In this document: piece after piece, positions 41,405-55,338 of the stretch
How positions within the stretch are numbered: position 1 is the stretch's first letter
How the letters are laid out: every line of letters starts with the position of its first letter
NCBI RefSeq assembly: GCF_000738735.6
Contig: NC_046333.1
Span: 16,048,907-16,112,906, forward strand
DNA from: Corvus cornix cornix
Lineage: Eukaryota; Chordata; Aves; Passeriformes; Corvidae
Direction: 5' to 3'
DNA length: 64,000 bases
The notes under the pieces: generated by a model
Database searches by the model: none
Told to the model about the DNA's origin: nothing
The model's input: the letters and a program-made list of their open reading frames with translations, nothing else
Translations under genes and position numbers: made by a program

Positions 41405-44400
41405 AAACAAAAAGCAACTTCAAAAAAATTATTATTAGGTGCATTGTAACACTGGCAGCAATTGGGCTGGAAGTGAAAATATGCATATGCACTTAACTAA
41501 CAGCAAAATCCGCAACTTTGCCCAAAACAGAAAAAAAAGGCATAAATATGAGACATAAGTTGGTTTTCAGCAGCTGAGTACAACCCTTGAATTTGCTCAA
41601 CTGAAAGGCCTTTGGATCAGGGTCAGTCACTTCATCTGTGCTTAGACACAGATTGATGAGCTCCCATCCCCTATTCATAGTTTTCTACTAACTCACACAA
41701 ACAATTACTTCACAGTGTCATCATATTTGAAAGTCAGGTACTATAACAATGAAGCGTAATGATATCAGACAGCATGATGTTAGTGAACTATCAAAACACA
41801 ATTTTTACATTGAGAAATATATGGATTTCACCTCAAAGTGGGCTTTCAACTTGGCCAATTACCCAAGTTTCAGATATGTAAAAGCATTCCATGAAATCAG
41901 AGTGGAAATAAGACAGTACAGTTCTGAAACTACCTCTAAGAAACTCATTAGTATTTGAGGCTGCCGTACAGCCAGCCCCAGCACTGGTATTGCAGTCCAA
42001 ATAACTGCTACACCCATTGCAGCTGAGCCTGGCTGTGGTGGCAGAAGGGCACCAGCACCAGGCTCAAACCTTTGATCATCCAGCCTCAGCCATCGCTGTG
42101 CCCCACCACACACTCTGTGCTCCAGGACAGCCAGATCTCCACCACACAAACAGGTGTTTTATTCACAGCTGGAAAAATCGAATAATTTTACAAAGCCTGA
42201 ATTTGCTAGTCAAGAAGAAACCTTCCCAATGTGTAGCAGGATACCGTGGCCTCAGCTGGGCACAGCCTGACAAAGCCCAGCTACCCTCAGCTTTGCTGAG
42301 GTTACCCTGCTTCTCTCACACCAAGCATGGGGGAGAGGACAATTGGGCTGCCTGCACCTAACAGCCCCCTGAAGTGCTGCTCATAAAACAATCCTACTGG
42401 ATACATCACCTGAGATGGAGAACAAGAAATGTTTCAATTGATGAATTGCTCTGCTGCAGTCCAGGACAAACTGACAACCCATGTTCCACCTGCTGAGACA
42501 GGAAAGGACCTGTCCCATGAATGCAGACTGTCTAGTCTCTTGCATCACATCTACAAAGTTTAAAAACTCAGTTAAGAGGCCTCTGTTCTAGAGTATTTTT
42601 ATGCATAAATATCCTCGACTAGGCAGACTCTATATATACATGCCATAACAGGTTTACTTGGGCATTTGTGGTGAGCTGTCCTGCTACTACTTATTAGAGA
42701 AAACACTGGATACTGAAAGTCTGCTTAGGTCTTCTCACACACTTCTGATGTAAGAATATTAAACTCATCCCTCCCGTCTTGCATTATGTATTCTTTGCCT
42801 GATTATTTTTCAATTGGTTTTGTGTGTGTGCACAAATCCCAAGGCATATGTGCAAATTAGGATTCCTGTCCCATGCCAGTCTGGGCACATGATTTGTTTA
42901 CATGCTCATTTAAAAATGTGAGTCTTGTCATTTCAATCTGCTACAGTAATTTAGCTCTAATGTGGAACTGGTGCCAGGAGTTTGAAGGGCTATTTTTCCT
43001 CTCTGTGGACAAACTGCTATATTGTGGTTACATTCGTACTTAATGGCATGAAGCCACTTAAAAGAACTAACCTGCTCTATGCAAATATTAACAATAACAA
43101 TTTTCTGGTAATACCATTCTATTTAAAACAAAATAGAAAATCATCTGCTGCTGTTAGAGAAATATGCGGGTAGTCTGATCCATGGCATGATAGCAGAGAA
43201 TACTTCTCTGCTTGCATCTCTGTCACAGAAAAAAGCTGGACATGAGCTCTGAAATAACTAGATTGCTCTGGATATATTTGCAAATAAAATGAGCATACTG
43301 TTAAACTCCATGTAATCGTGTCTCACAGCATTTCCCCATTCTTTTTCTTTTCCACAGTATGACAGAGAACAACACAGGACTCCAGTACCATACACCATGG
43401 TTAAAAGAGCATCAGCAGCAGACTTGGAGACAGGTAGACAGCTCTGAGGCCAAAGCAGAGGCCCAAAGCATATCAAAGGGTAAGAAAAGTGCTGGCAACT
43501 GGGTGCCACATCTGGAAGATGTATAACTTCATCTTGCAGATGCTGAGCTGAGTGCCCAGAGCAGTTGTCTTCAATTATGGTGAGAGCCAAAGAGTGGAGA
43601 GAAACAAAGAGGGTAATGAGAACTAGATGCTGTTCTGCCAGTTCCTGAAAGATTATATGTTTATTCATATAGTTACCAAAACACCAAGTGTTTTCAAGAG
43701 AAATCTAAACTTTGTATATGTCTGGGTGCAATATAAGTGCACAAACTAATCTGCATGCATGACAGTAGTTAGCTATGGTGGATGGCAATGTTACTGATGT
43801 TTATTATTTATAATACCCTCTTGGTCAAAATCCAGGAATCTGTCATATGTACTGAAGCATTATGAAATCCCCCCAAATTATCATCAAAAGTAACTCAGAG
43901 ATTATTATCTGCAGAACACCAAGAATGTGCTTTGTAGCACACACTGTCCTTGTCCTAAATGCTTATATTCCTGTTTGAAATGCCACTTGTCAAGAGGGAA
44001 GACATTTGTCCAGGGAAAGTTTAAGGTCAGTAACGGCATGATTTATTGTAGAAACATCATTACTCTGCTCAGGATACATTGGCAACTCTTCAGGAAATAT
44101 TGATTAGATGGTGAAAAGCTTAGCTTTCCTCTGTGGAACAATGCACTCTAGCTGGGTTCTTTGTACTGAAACATATTGTATATGAAGCAAAGTGGCAGAG
44201 AACATTGACTCAAATGAAGAAGAGACTTAACCCATGTCCTCAGCATCTCCCGCTTTCAGCATTGTCTTGAGCCATGCAAAACATCTCTTTGAGGCACAGG
44301 CAGTACAGCTACAAATTAAAAATCACGCCATTTTTAGCTCTGGCCCTGCGAGTCTCTGCAGTTGATGTCATTCACAGCTCCTCTTTCTGCACTGCCTCAG

Positions 44401-45125
44401 GTTTAAGTGTAATTTACTCCCAAGACTGTGCCTCTGTTGTTAGGTCTTCTGTCACAGGGCATCATCCCTCCCTTCCTCCTGTCCATCACTGGGTTTGGGT
44501 CTGGGCACCACTGTCCACCACCTTTATCAGTGCAGTAGTACCAGATGGCCAATTGCTGCTCAAGGTACTCTGAGGAGTCAGACCAAAACCAAGCTCTACC
44601 AGGCTGCAGGATTTGTCTTAACATGCAAGGGCAAGTTCCACTGTTGGCACACAGGCATCTTGTGATTAATGTTTTTCCCTTTACTGTATCAGGTCTGGTT
44701 TAAGTTGTAAATGTTGGTAGTTGACACAGCCCTTTTACTTAATCTAAGCCACCTTGAAAACTCTGGGTGGCATTAAATAACAAAGTATGTGCAATAAAAT
44801 AAATGGATTGTATATACTAGTTGGATAACATTCTTTAAATGGTTGGAATCTCAAATGAAGCATGAATAAGGGGCAGTCTAACACCTTTGCAGTTGGACAA
44901 ATCTGAACCAGCCAGACTATGGGTACTTGGCTTTTCAGATGTAAGAAATCAGTAATTTCATTTGTCAGAACCTACAGTAGGCTTTGAATGTTTTTCTTAT
45001 TCCTTGACTAAAATAATAAATCAAAGAAATTAATGGTGTCATATGCAAATGGAGATACTATGAGTTCAAAACAGAAGGAATACAGCTTAAGGCCTGGCTC
45101 TCTGAAATCTTAACCTTTTAAATGT

Positions 45126-45149
45126 AAGAAAAAAAAAAGAAAAAAAAGG
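45126..45149. repeat. A-rich tract
   Basis: Two A runs are separated by GA and end in GG. This is simple low-complexity sequence. Confidence 0.7.
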
Positions 45150-45539
45150 ACTGATATGATTAATTTTGCTACCAGTTCCAGAAAAACGTGGACATAATAA
45201 ATTACAGCAAAGACAGAACTACAATTCTTATATCTGGATATTCATCCACTGCTGCAGGCAGCAGCACTGCAAACTGTGCCCATAAGACTCACTCTTCTAG
45301 TGGATTGAGAGTCATTTGTAAAGCCTTCAAAGTTTCAAAACATGCTGTTCTGAAGTCCACAGCCTTTTGAATCAATGGTTTGTGGAAATAATTCACCAAC
45401 ACACACAATGGCTCAAGCACTATGGTATATAACAGTGTACTGGCTGTATCAATCATAGCCTTAGTGCTGAGGATGCTGTGAGTTTAATACAAATTGTTTG
45501 CCAAAGGAGAACATTACCTGGAAAGAAGACAAGTGGTAG

Positions 45540-45910
45540 CTTGTTAACCCACTGCTTCTGCGATGCCATGTTCCCCCTGTTCCCTGCCCTAGCCTTGGCC
45601 ACTCCCTCAGACTCTCCCTATTTGCTCCTGTACCCCAACCCTGCCCAGGGACCGCCCCTGGGCCCCTGACAAAACCACCCCGCACCCAGACCACGAGGTC
45701 TCTCTGTCTCTCTGCCTCCAAGGGCGCTGGGACAAGATGTGAATAAAGCCATGTCACCACCTTCATGGGAGACCCTTCTCTACCTCTTTTATCACCACTG
45801 CATTGTAACGCTGCTGGCTGCCGGAGCCAGATCGCGCCGGGATGCGACTGATCGCACAGCCCTAGGAAAGCCCCGCTGTGCTCACAGGGAGCTGCAGCCT
45901 GCTAGGCAGA
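45540..45910 (+). mobile_element. Possible solo LTR fragment of an endogenous retrovirus (GC-rich island)
   Basis: This patch is GC-rich and holds about ten CpG dinucleotides within AT-rich surroundings. It has an LTR-like 3' layout: a pyrimidine- and C-rich upstream part, a CTCTCTGTCTCTCTGCCTCC stretch, a polyadenylation signal AATAAA at 45742-45747, and a GC-rich downstream block with small hairpins (CTGGCT-GCCGG-AGCCAG). No internal retroviral gene, primer-binding site or paired LTR was found and the borders are unclear. An alternative is a CpG-rich promoter of an unannotated transcript. Confidence 0.35.
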
Positions 45911-48900
45911 GTCAAGCGGTTACAACAAAGAGAGGTTACTTAAAGTTTTTCTTCCAGATCAACGAATGCCTTACTTTTGAAGGTTATTCATGCCACCAAG
46001 TTGTTCACACGTGCAGGGCTATAAAATGCTCTGCCACTGGAGTTCAACAGATATTAAAAAAGTAACAGGCAGAATCCTAGATGAAAAAGTATTTTAGCTT
46101 TGTAGACATAAGGTAAACTAAGTTTCACATTTTCCTCAATCAATTTCTGCTCCTGATGGAATAAGTAGATGAAAACCACATCATGCCGTTCAAAAGATGG
46201 CTGTCAAAGATTCTTACTTTTCTGCAAATATAAATTGATTTTTAAAATGAACACAATAGCTTATGTTTTTGTGGTTAATTTTTTTAACTCAAACAATGAT
46301 GAAAACCTTGAACAACCAATTCAGCATTTATACCTGTTTCATTTATGGGCAATCTGCTAGAACTGTTAACTAGAAAAGGTATTTATTTCTCCCTCTAGCT
46401 CCAACTTACCCTATTTACAGTCTGATAATCTGGTTTAAATAGTTAGTTTATAGATTTATAGAAGTCATATGTAGTCAAAAAAAGAACACGCCCTTGAAAA
46501 TATATATTGGAAGTATTGTCTCAAAATAATAAGTTATGTTTATTTACCTAAAATCTGTCTCCCACATGCAAAGTATCAAGAGTCATCTGAAACTTAAAGA
46601 TCCATAATAAAGTTCTGAACAAGAAAAATAAAGGCTATGAACATATTCTTACAACCACTCTATAATTATCAACAAGGCTTTCTTTATGAAACTCCTGTTT
46701 CTCTTAGTTGCTGCTTTAGTTAAATCCACACAGGACCACAGAAAGGGAAACATCTCAGTTCCTGTGTAAAATACAATCTTTTCCCTCAATGGCAAGAGGA
46801 AAATCATGCTGCATAAGAATTCTTTAATATATTTGCCTTTAGAGTTTATTGACTTTACTTCTACTGGTATTCTATCATATACGAATAACAGTTACCAAAA
46901 CTGAATCCTTGCTGACTTAAAAACCCATCTATTCAACAACAGTTTTGAATGAGTTGTATTAATTTAAGCAGTACAAAGCTAGTGACAGAGAGCACTAGGT
47001 CAGCTAACCATATTTTAAAGGTTTTCTTTCTTAAAAAGGGGGAAAAAAAATCAAGCCTAAAAATGTGCACCATAAATTAGGATTCAGTGACTGAAAGGTG
47101 GAGCAAACATCCCTCTGGTATAATAAATCAAGTTAGTACTTGAATTTGTATCATCTTCGAACATCTTTCAACTTTATTTATTAGGTAGCTGAATGATTTT
47201 ATCTTATCCATGTGTAGTCATCTAGTTCTGCCTGTATCAAGCTGTTCCAGACAGCATCTCTCAGAGCAGTAGCCTGTAGTGTGTTGGAAAGAAGCTACCA
47301 TTGATGAATATGGTTTTGATTTTGGAAAAGTGAGCTGTCTGTCTTTATCATGGATTAAGGTATCATTCGAAGGTACACAGTACACTTGGCTCGGAGTGGG
47401 CCAAGGTAGTCTCCATCCCCAGCAGCCCTCCAGCCAGGCTTCCCATCTGGTTCTCATAAGGCTCCCCATCTACATTTCATCCTGCAAGCTGAAGAGACGA
47501 TGCTAGATTAAAAGCAGGCCCAGCAATGATAGGTTTCAGAAGTTGGGGCAGGTATTCTAATTATGTAACACATGTAGTCATTTCTGGTACATAAATTGGC
47601 TTCTTATTGGTACATATTTGATTGGTACCAGTTTCTCCAAGAACAGGCAGGCTAAGGTAAGTGACATCAACCTGCACCAACCCATAAGGAAAATTTCTGT
47701 TTGTTTTGCCTCTTTAGTCCGCTTCTAACCATATTTTAATTAAATACTAGAAGACTAGTAAATACAACCTGCTTAAACCCTTGCAGCCACAAAGATGTCA
47801 TTTCCCTGGGCTGGAGATGCTACAAGAGGACTCACATTTTCTCAATTCCATCTTGTCACTCCATTTTCAACACCACAGCCCCCACTTTGCAACAAAGTTC
47901 ACCCTGGCACAGATCCTCAAGCTCCCACAAAGTCCCCCGGAGCTCAGCGGGATTCAAGGGCTGTAAGCTTCCTAACAGGCAGATCCTATTGCAGCACTGG
48001 GGACAATTGTACCAGAAAAATGTGATTTAGAGTTGCCATAGGTACTATTTCAAGAGCAGCATACAAAGCCATGTAGTAAGCATTACACTTGCTCAGCGAC
48101 ATCCTTCTGTGTATTGGTTGAAGTTACTTGCATTGTTTTTGAAATAAAAATGATTTATTTAGGCCCATGTTCAGGAATGCATTCAAGTATAATTTTAAAT
48201 ATAATAAGCTAGAAATAGAAGGAAATAAATCATCTAAAGTACATTGAAATATCTGGCATGGAATTTTTCTGAACCCTTTTTAGTAAATTTCTGACATAGT
48301 TAAAACAGAGTAGAATTAATGAACATCCTAATGCAAGGAATCACATGGTTTGCCTAGTTAATAAAAGGTAAATAGCCTCTCTCAGTTGAATACTGACACT
48401 TTTTAAAACACAACCTCTCGAAAATCAAAACAAAATCAATTTGCTGAAAGTGGTGCAAGCCAGAGGTGACTGTGGATATTATTTCTCCACTCTAATGGGA
48501 AAAGCATCAACCCTTCATGTGTTTCCCGGATAATTGGGCTTATTGAGCAAAACACTGCATTTCTATTGGTTTTTCTGTAACACAAACCAACACCTAGTGC
48601 TAGTGTCATGTCAGGATCTGGTCAGAGGAACAGGTATATTTGCACCAAGTATCAGCTCTGGTGTATACCACTGCAGGCCAACCTATTTTAAACCTATTGA
48701 TCAGCTCCATGACTTTTTTTCCCCACCCAGCCCACGAACAGACAGTGAAGTAGCAAACTGCTTTGATATACAGTAGACTTGAAAACTCCCCAAAAGTTAC
48801 CTCCATCTAGTAGAGAGATTTTAACAGATTTATTGAATTTCTCGCTCTTACTTAAGCCATTGTGCCAATAAACAGAATACCTTCATGCTTGGTATGAATC

Positions 48901-51716
48901 TCACATTTCTCCTGAACTGCACTGGAATCCTGAACTTCCACCTGTCTGACATGAAAGGAGCATTTCACAGAATTTACTGTTTAATGGAATTTACTCTACT
49001 GGATTCCTTCTTTTTCCTCTTATCCCACAGGAGGGAGGTTAAGGCCTCAAGACAGTTGAAAAAGTTCAGCAAGGGATAGCATTATACACACTCTGTGTGC
49101 ATTGTAGCCCTATATTTAAGAACACATGTAGTTACAATTTATTTCCATGGCCTGCTTTCTTTTTCAGCAGCCTGTGTGAATTCTTTTAGGATGACATTAA
49201 ATCAGTCAGCTGCACCCCTTGTGTTGGATTCAATATAGAGCAGACCAAAGTACACATAAGCCCAATGCCACTCTGTCTCTTAAGAATTACATGCTTGCTT
49301 AAAGTAAATTACGGTGTATTATAATACAAAAACTGTCATGAGTTATTTGTGGCTAAACACCAAAACAAAGTAATATGTGGCAACATCTGATACTCAATTG
49401 ACTTAAAGGTATTTGCTCCAAGGAATTAGTTACTAACCAAAATTATTGCCATTAACTTGTTCTGTAACAAAACTTTGCAAGAAAGAAAATAAAAGAGAAG
49501 GCACTGTATGTGGCCACAAAAAGCCCCATCCTTAAGCTAACACTCAGCTACATGTTGGGCCAGCCCTCTCAGCCTCATTCCCTCCACCTAAACTGAATAA
49601 ACCTTTTTACTTTTAACTTGGTCCTCCCTATCCAGGCTCCAGCTCTGTGTTGATCTGTTCCTGTGCTCAGTGCCACAAGCCGACTCTGCACACCCAGTGT
49701 TCCTCATGCACTCCAAACTGCTCTCATTACTTTTCATTTCCCCAATTTTGTTTCCCCAAGCCCTCTGGAGCCATCCTGACCAGAGTCTCTGGATGCTATC
49801 ACAAGGCAAATAATCTGAGGTGTAAAAGACTCCATTCTGAAAGTGAAAGAAAGTGGACTCTTGAAAAGAATGTGAACCTTTCTAGAATAAATACATTTCA
49901 AATATTATTCAAATAACTTGCTTTCATCTCTCTTTTTATTTCTTTAAAGTTAATTGGAAAGAAAGAAGGAAAGAAGTCACCAGGACACACATTCCAGGAG
50001 TCTCCTTGGTATAAATCAGGCAACACACGTACTGCACACCAGTAACAATGAAATGACCCCTTAAAATACTGCATTTCTTGCCAAGCATAACTTCTTTGAA
50101 GACTTTAAACTTCACCACTGGCCAAAATTTGTGAGTTCAAAGTCCTTCTTTTCCTAGTTCAACTTGGGGCACAGTTCAGAGAAAGGAAAAAAGGGCTAAA
50201 GCAATTCATCTCACTTGATGTTTTCAATAGAAAAGTAGGTCCAACAGTTAAGAGAGAGATGCTCTTGGCCTCTAAACACCCAAATGCTCCTTTGGGACTA
50301 AAATTATCAGACTCCTGTCATTAGGAATTTGGGCACATCCCTGTCCCAGCAGTTCTGTGGAAACTACTCACACTTGCTGTGCTTGGCCCACTCACTTCCA
50401 GACAAGACCCAGACCTGGGTTCCTCAACAAGCCAGAGCACAAACTAGAGGACAGGGGAGCAATGTCAGAACTGGCTCGTGGTGGACCCCATTTGGGTTGT
50501 ACTGCAACAGTACATCAACACCAGAAATCAGAATCACAGAACTTACAGTTTAATTTAATGATTAACAGAAGGCAAATACCACAGAGTCTTGTTCCTTGAG
50601 TCTTCAAGTTTACAACTTTGTTACTGTGGCTCCTGCACACTTGATAGATTGGATACTAATGGGCCACAGGAAACCAAAACAGATGACTAACTTTAGCCAG
50701 TAAGTGTAAGCACCAGGGAAAGCAAAAACAGGCTGCTTTTTGCTCCTCCCATGTTATCCAGCTATTCAGAATAAACACAAACACTGAGAAGACTATTCAT
50801 AATTTGTACTTAAATAGAATCTTCTATTAGTGGGTATCACAGCAGTTTATGGCTGTTAAGTACTTGGTACTAACAGGATAAATGTCTGACATTCATCGGC
50901 AGGAAAAAAAAAAACACATGAAAGAACATGAGACAGTCAAACTGCACAAATGTATTGCACACACCACTGTGGGTGTCACTGAAAATGTGGAAAACCTTTA
51001 GAAGGGAAAGTGAAATAGCTGAAATATGAAATCCTTTATGTCATAAGACTTCAGAAAATAGTTCTTCCCATATGTTTTTCCTTCCACTGTTTTCTGTTAG
51101 GGGGGAAAAAAAAATTCTCTCTTTCCACAGTCTCCCTCTTCAAGAGAAAATGAGTGTCTGATTCCACTGAGAACAGTTGTGTCATGAAACTGAATTCCAA
51201 TTATTTGAGGAGAGAAAAATCCCAACTGTTTTTCTATCTCTTCTCTTCAGAGTTGCTTTGGGCAATTATTAACAAAATAACCACACAAAGTGAAACACTT
51301 TTAAAGTATCAAAATAGATCAAACAACCCTGTCACTCTATCCACACTGAGCACACCAAACCTTTACAAATGCAAATGCATCTGTGACTGTATTTAGAAAA
51401 AAATAAAATAAAATTACCGCTGTACCAAACAACAGAAAGTGGTTTTGCACATAAAGTAAGGCTCACAACTGATCTGTACTGGGACAATTATAAGAGATGT
51501 GTACCAAGAAAATAGAATTAAAGCCTTACACTGAATGCCTGTTTTGTAGAGCTTCCAGCAGATACCCCTTCACATCAGTCTCCCAGTGCAGTTCACAAAA
51601 TAAGCTGCTGCCATCTTATGGAAGAGAACTTGAAAAGCACTTAGTGCAAAACCAATACTGCTCTTCCTCCTTTCCTGCATTTCTTCACCTTACTCTCTTA
51701 CTCTGTGATAAATGAC

Positions 51717-51732
51717 TTTTTTTTTTTTTTTA
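51717..51732. repeat. Poly-T run
   Basis: Sixteen consecutive T residues. Confidence 0.85.
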
Positions 51733-53343
51733 AGGATTTCCTTGCCTTGCAAAAATCTGCCTGTTGTGATGAGGTATTCTTTGGGGAAGTAACTTTCACC
51801 TCTGATTTTACAATAACTTCCACAACATCCAGGAAGTCAAATGGAGTAGTTTTCCAAGAAATGGAACAAAGCAGCCAGGCTGTTAATCCTGACACTGCCT
51901 CAGACAGAGGTTTCTTGTAAGATAAACCAAAAGCCAGCTGGAGCCATTCAGCCACTACAGGAGAGAGTCGTCAGTTTTGCCCAGTTTTAAGGCAGTCATT
52001 TAGTGTGCTCCATCTCTGGACTTCTCTACATGGCCAGCTTGAACCAGTTTAACAAAATGTGTGACTTTTAAAATGCTAAAATAAATGAAAATAAGCCAGT
52101 TTAAGCCTGAAGCCAGCACAGAGGTTCAATTTCTCCACCTGTAAGTCACAAAGAACTGCATTTGCAGAACACCGGAGAGAGTTGCTGAGAGATTTTGCTT
52201 TTGTTCTGAAAGGGAAATCCTTCCACAAGTTTCCATGTTATGCTTTATAGGAAAGCAAGTTTTCAGGTAAGGACTGCCTGTGAAAGGAGTGTTCAGCAAG
52301 GCCAAGATACTGTGTTTGTGTGAACACAGGACTCCTGCAAGTTCAGCACGCTTATCATGACCTAGGATGCAATATTCGGCTTGAACATCTAAATCATTAG
52401 ATTCCAAAAATCATAAACATTTTTTGAAGGAGTATGACCAGTACGAGAGGAGCCAAGTGTCCTCCTCATCCCTCTCACAGCAGCTAACACTGACACTCTG
52501 CCAGCAAGCCTGAGCTTCTCCAGCCCTTCTGGGGCTTGCACCAAGCCATAAAATACAGTCACTGGTCAAACACTCTTCATTTTATCTGACCTGAGCTCTT
52601 CTTTTTCCTCTTCCTCCTCATGAAATAGTTTTCAACTCCCTAGTAACCAAGGAAGATGTTAAAAAGTCCTACTGGGAATGAACAGCTACAACGCAATATC
52701 CTTACATTATTAAGCTATACTGGCTAGATTTGGGTATTATGCAACCAAGGCTCCTACAACATAACAGCCATAATCCCTGTTTCCCCATATGCACCTAAAT
52801 GAAGTTTATATAGAGCACCAGCGAACTATTACAGGAAAGCTACAACTACCAAACTGGGAGGAAATAAGTGGTTGGGATCAAGGACACTAAGTGGGAACGC
52901 AGTCATGTTAGTTCAAGCTGCAGGTTTCTGTGTCCTTGCAAGATTTCACAGAAGTAATTTGTGCCCAAATACTCAAATGGAGTTTGTCACCTAAATGCTT
53001 CCCCAACAATCAAGACCCATCTTGCAGTGCCTCTGCAAGCCTCTCTCTGCACACTGCAGAGGACTAATGATTATGGAGAACTCAAGCCTTGGAGAGGGCC
53101 AACTGAACGTGCCCAAGATAAGTATCCTCTTTCTCTTGTATCAGCTTGGCAAGTCTTGTTTAGCAGCATTTCTCAGTTATGTCTGAAAAGATCATATAAT
53201 GTTCACATTGGCCTTTAAATAAAAATTCCAGCACTTTCATGGCCCCTTATTAACTGAGAGATATAAAATTTAAATAAGGAAGGAGACTGTGGTTTCAAGG
53301 GTCCACTTAGTCTCTAATCAGAGCATAAAAGATTGTTTTAAAC

Positions 53344-53358
53344 ATATATATATATATA
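53344..53358. repeat. (AT)n microsatellite
   Basis: Seven and a half AT dinucleotides, with a poly-T run a few bases downstream (about 53369-53379). Confidence 0.85.
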
Positions 53359-55249
53359 ACACATTGCCTTTTTTTTTTTACATTTTCTTATACTTTTTAA
53401 CGTCCCTAACAGATTCCTCCAAACACCTTCATTTAAAAAAGTCTTTCTATAGTGCCCAGTGTTTTCTTTGGCAAATTTGGAGAGCTGTGTTTTGGGATAA
53501 AAGTAAATTGCACCATAAGATAAAAACAGATTAGGAGACTTGACAGGACTTGACAGAAATCTGTTGTGCACAGGCAAAGGGAGAGTTTTTCAATAGGTCA
53601 TTTAAAAGATAAAAGCTCTGGAGGAAAGAGTTCTGCTCAGTAGCAAACTCATCTAACCCTTGCAAAGCCTACAGGAGAGGCTGCAAGGGAGGCAGAAGTT
53701 AGCACGAGAACGCACACAAACTCTCACATCTGAAAGTTATTTTACACATTATTAGGTATCACTTTTCATGCAGTGCACACATGCACTTGAGCAATGGTGT
53801 AGTCCAGAAGAGAGACCTTTATGTCCATCTGACTTGCAAGCAGTTGAGGGGTGGGGGAGGCAAAAAGGAACAGATTCTCTCTAACATTAAACGTGCCAAC
53901 CCAGGTCCATACAGCCCAGCTACCCTCCAAATCAAGCTTAGGATGAAACCTGGATCTCTACCTGCGTCTTATACGAGGAATCCTGGCAGGTAACCCAGTG
54001 TGCACGGCAGACAGCAGCCAAGTACCACCCCTTTAGCTCCTGAGGGGAGCAGCTGGAGGAGTAAGATCCCAGTGCACACTGTGGGACAGACCTGCCCCAC
54101 AGCTTTGAGGCACATGGTGTAGACTCCTTTACAGTACAGCTTAAAATACCTGAGGACAGGAAAGGAAGAAGCTTGCTGTCATACTCCCCGCTAGGAAAGG
54201 TTATATCTACTGCTGCTACTGAGAGTACGTTTTTCTCCACCTAATAATTCCTATCTCTCAAAAAGAAAGTTGCTCTAATTCCTTCTACAGTTTATACATC
54301 TTCCTATGCTTGTGCAGCTCAGTGACAAGAGAACTTCACCAACAATGCTCTCAGCAGCACTTCAAAGCACAGCCTGCAGAGGTTAAGCTTCCTAAATTCA
54401 TAAAGCAATTCAACCATTTTCAAGCCAACATTTTGCTGTATTTCCTTCACCAAATGAACAACAACAAAAAGGCTGGAATACTGAAACAGTTTTGTTCTGG
54501 CAGAAAACTAGACAAACCAGGTACAGATTCACTAGCTGAACAGAACTCAGCTCCTGTCATGCATCTCAGTAGTTCATATCCTTTTGTTTCCACCAATACA
54601 AAAGGGCACACAGAGCAGGAGGCTCCACCTTTTCCGGGCTAATGACTGACAGTAAAAAAATACATATACACAACTAGCATAGATGACATCTTGTTTCTTT
54701 GAGGTATGAAGCTTAAAAATGCGAGTTTCACCATTAAATCTTTCCTGTTCATTAAGATCTGCCCAACAGCTCTCTCACCTCTAACACCCAATTCCCAGCT
54801 GCTGAGAGTTTTCCCATCAGTAAGCCTGATGTCTTGTAATCCATGTTCTGAAGCATACCTGTGTTTTGTTTTAATCGCATTAACATACAATTAACAAGTC
54901 ACATGGGTTTTCAGACTTCTTATAGCTAAAATTTCCAGAAGCACAAAAAGCACAGGTTAACTGAGAACCGCTAGCAGATGGCCTAGCATGACACGACCCC
55001 AAGACCTCCTCTCCTGAGAGGTATGCAGTGAGGAACAGCTACTTCAAATCAAAAGAATCTCATCTTCCACTCCCCACAGGAGGTAACAGCATTTCTTCCC
55101 TCTGTATTCTGACACAATAGCACACCAGGTTTGCTGCAGCAGCATGCCTGCAGTACCACTCTGTTGCTATTCAGCACACACAGGCACCACCAGCAGCACT
55201 TAACAAACACAGTCAGGAACTCAGCTCCTCTGGGAAGCACAACACATCA

Positions 55250-55323
55250 GTCTCTGTGGCGCAATCGGAGAGCGCGTTCGGCTGTTAACTGAAAGGTTGG
55301 TGGTTCGAGCCCACCCAGGGACG
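55250..55323 (+). tRNA. tRNA-Asn (anticodon GTT)
   Basis: The 74 bases fold as a full cloverleaf. The acceptor stem GTCTCTG pairs with CAGGGAC (one G-T), leaving G as discriminator base. The D stem is GCGC/GCGC. The anticodon stem TTCGG/CTGAA (one G-T) carries loop CTGTTAA with anticodon GTT. The T stem GGTGG/CCACC closes loop TTCGAGC (GGTTCGAGCCC box B), and box A (TGGCGCAATCGG) is intact. From memory, the usual vertebrate tRNA-Asn D-loop reads CGGTTAGCG, whereas here it is CGGAGAGCG; the anticodon 3' arm has T where C is usual, giving the G-T pair. There is no encoded CCA, so it is not an obvious retro-copy. It stands alone, next to CR1 fragments. It could be functional or a recently decayed copy. 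Confidence 0.93.
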
Positions 55324-55334
55324 AAAGAGATCTC

Positions 55335-55338
55335 TTTT
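55335..55338 (+). terminator. Pol III terminator of tRNA-Asn
   Basis: TTTT occurs 11 bases after the tRNA 3' end, the normal position and length for RNA polymerase III termination. Confidence 0.7.

Larger units (their letters stand above)
39508..45539. other. Intergenic, no gene recognised
   Basis: AT-rich stretches at 40080-40345 and around 42550-43140 contain no repeats and could be conserved non-coding DNA. A 136-codon minus frame at 43258-43668 has no family features. Confidence 0.5.
45911..55249. other. Intergenic, no gene recognised
   Basis: AT-rich sequence with microsatellites. Around 49500-49640 there is an LTR-like bit (CTGAATAAACCTTTTTACTT followed by a C/T-rich part), too short to call. 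Many frames of 60-110 codons are present; none is recognised. Confidence 0.5.

Noticed and set aside
43258..43668. 136-codon minus-strand frame
   Set aside because: No motif recognised and no exon-like flanks.
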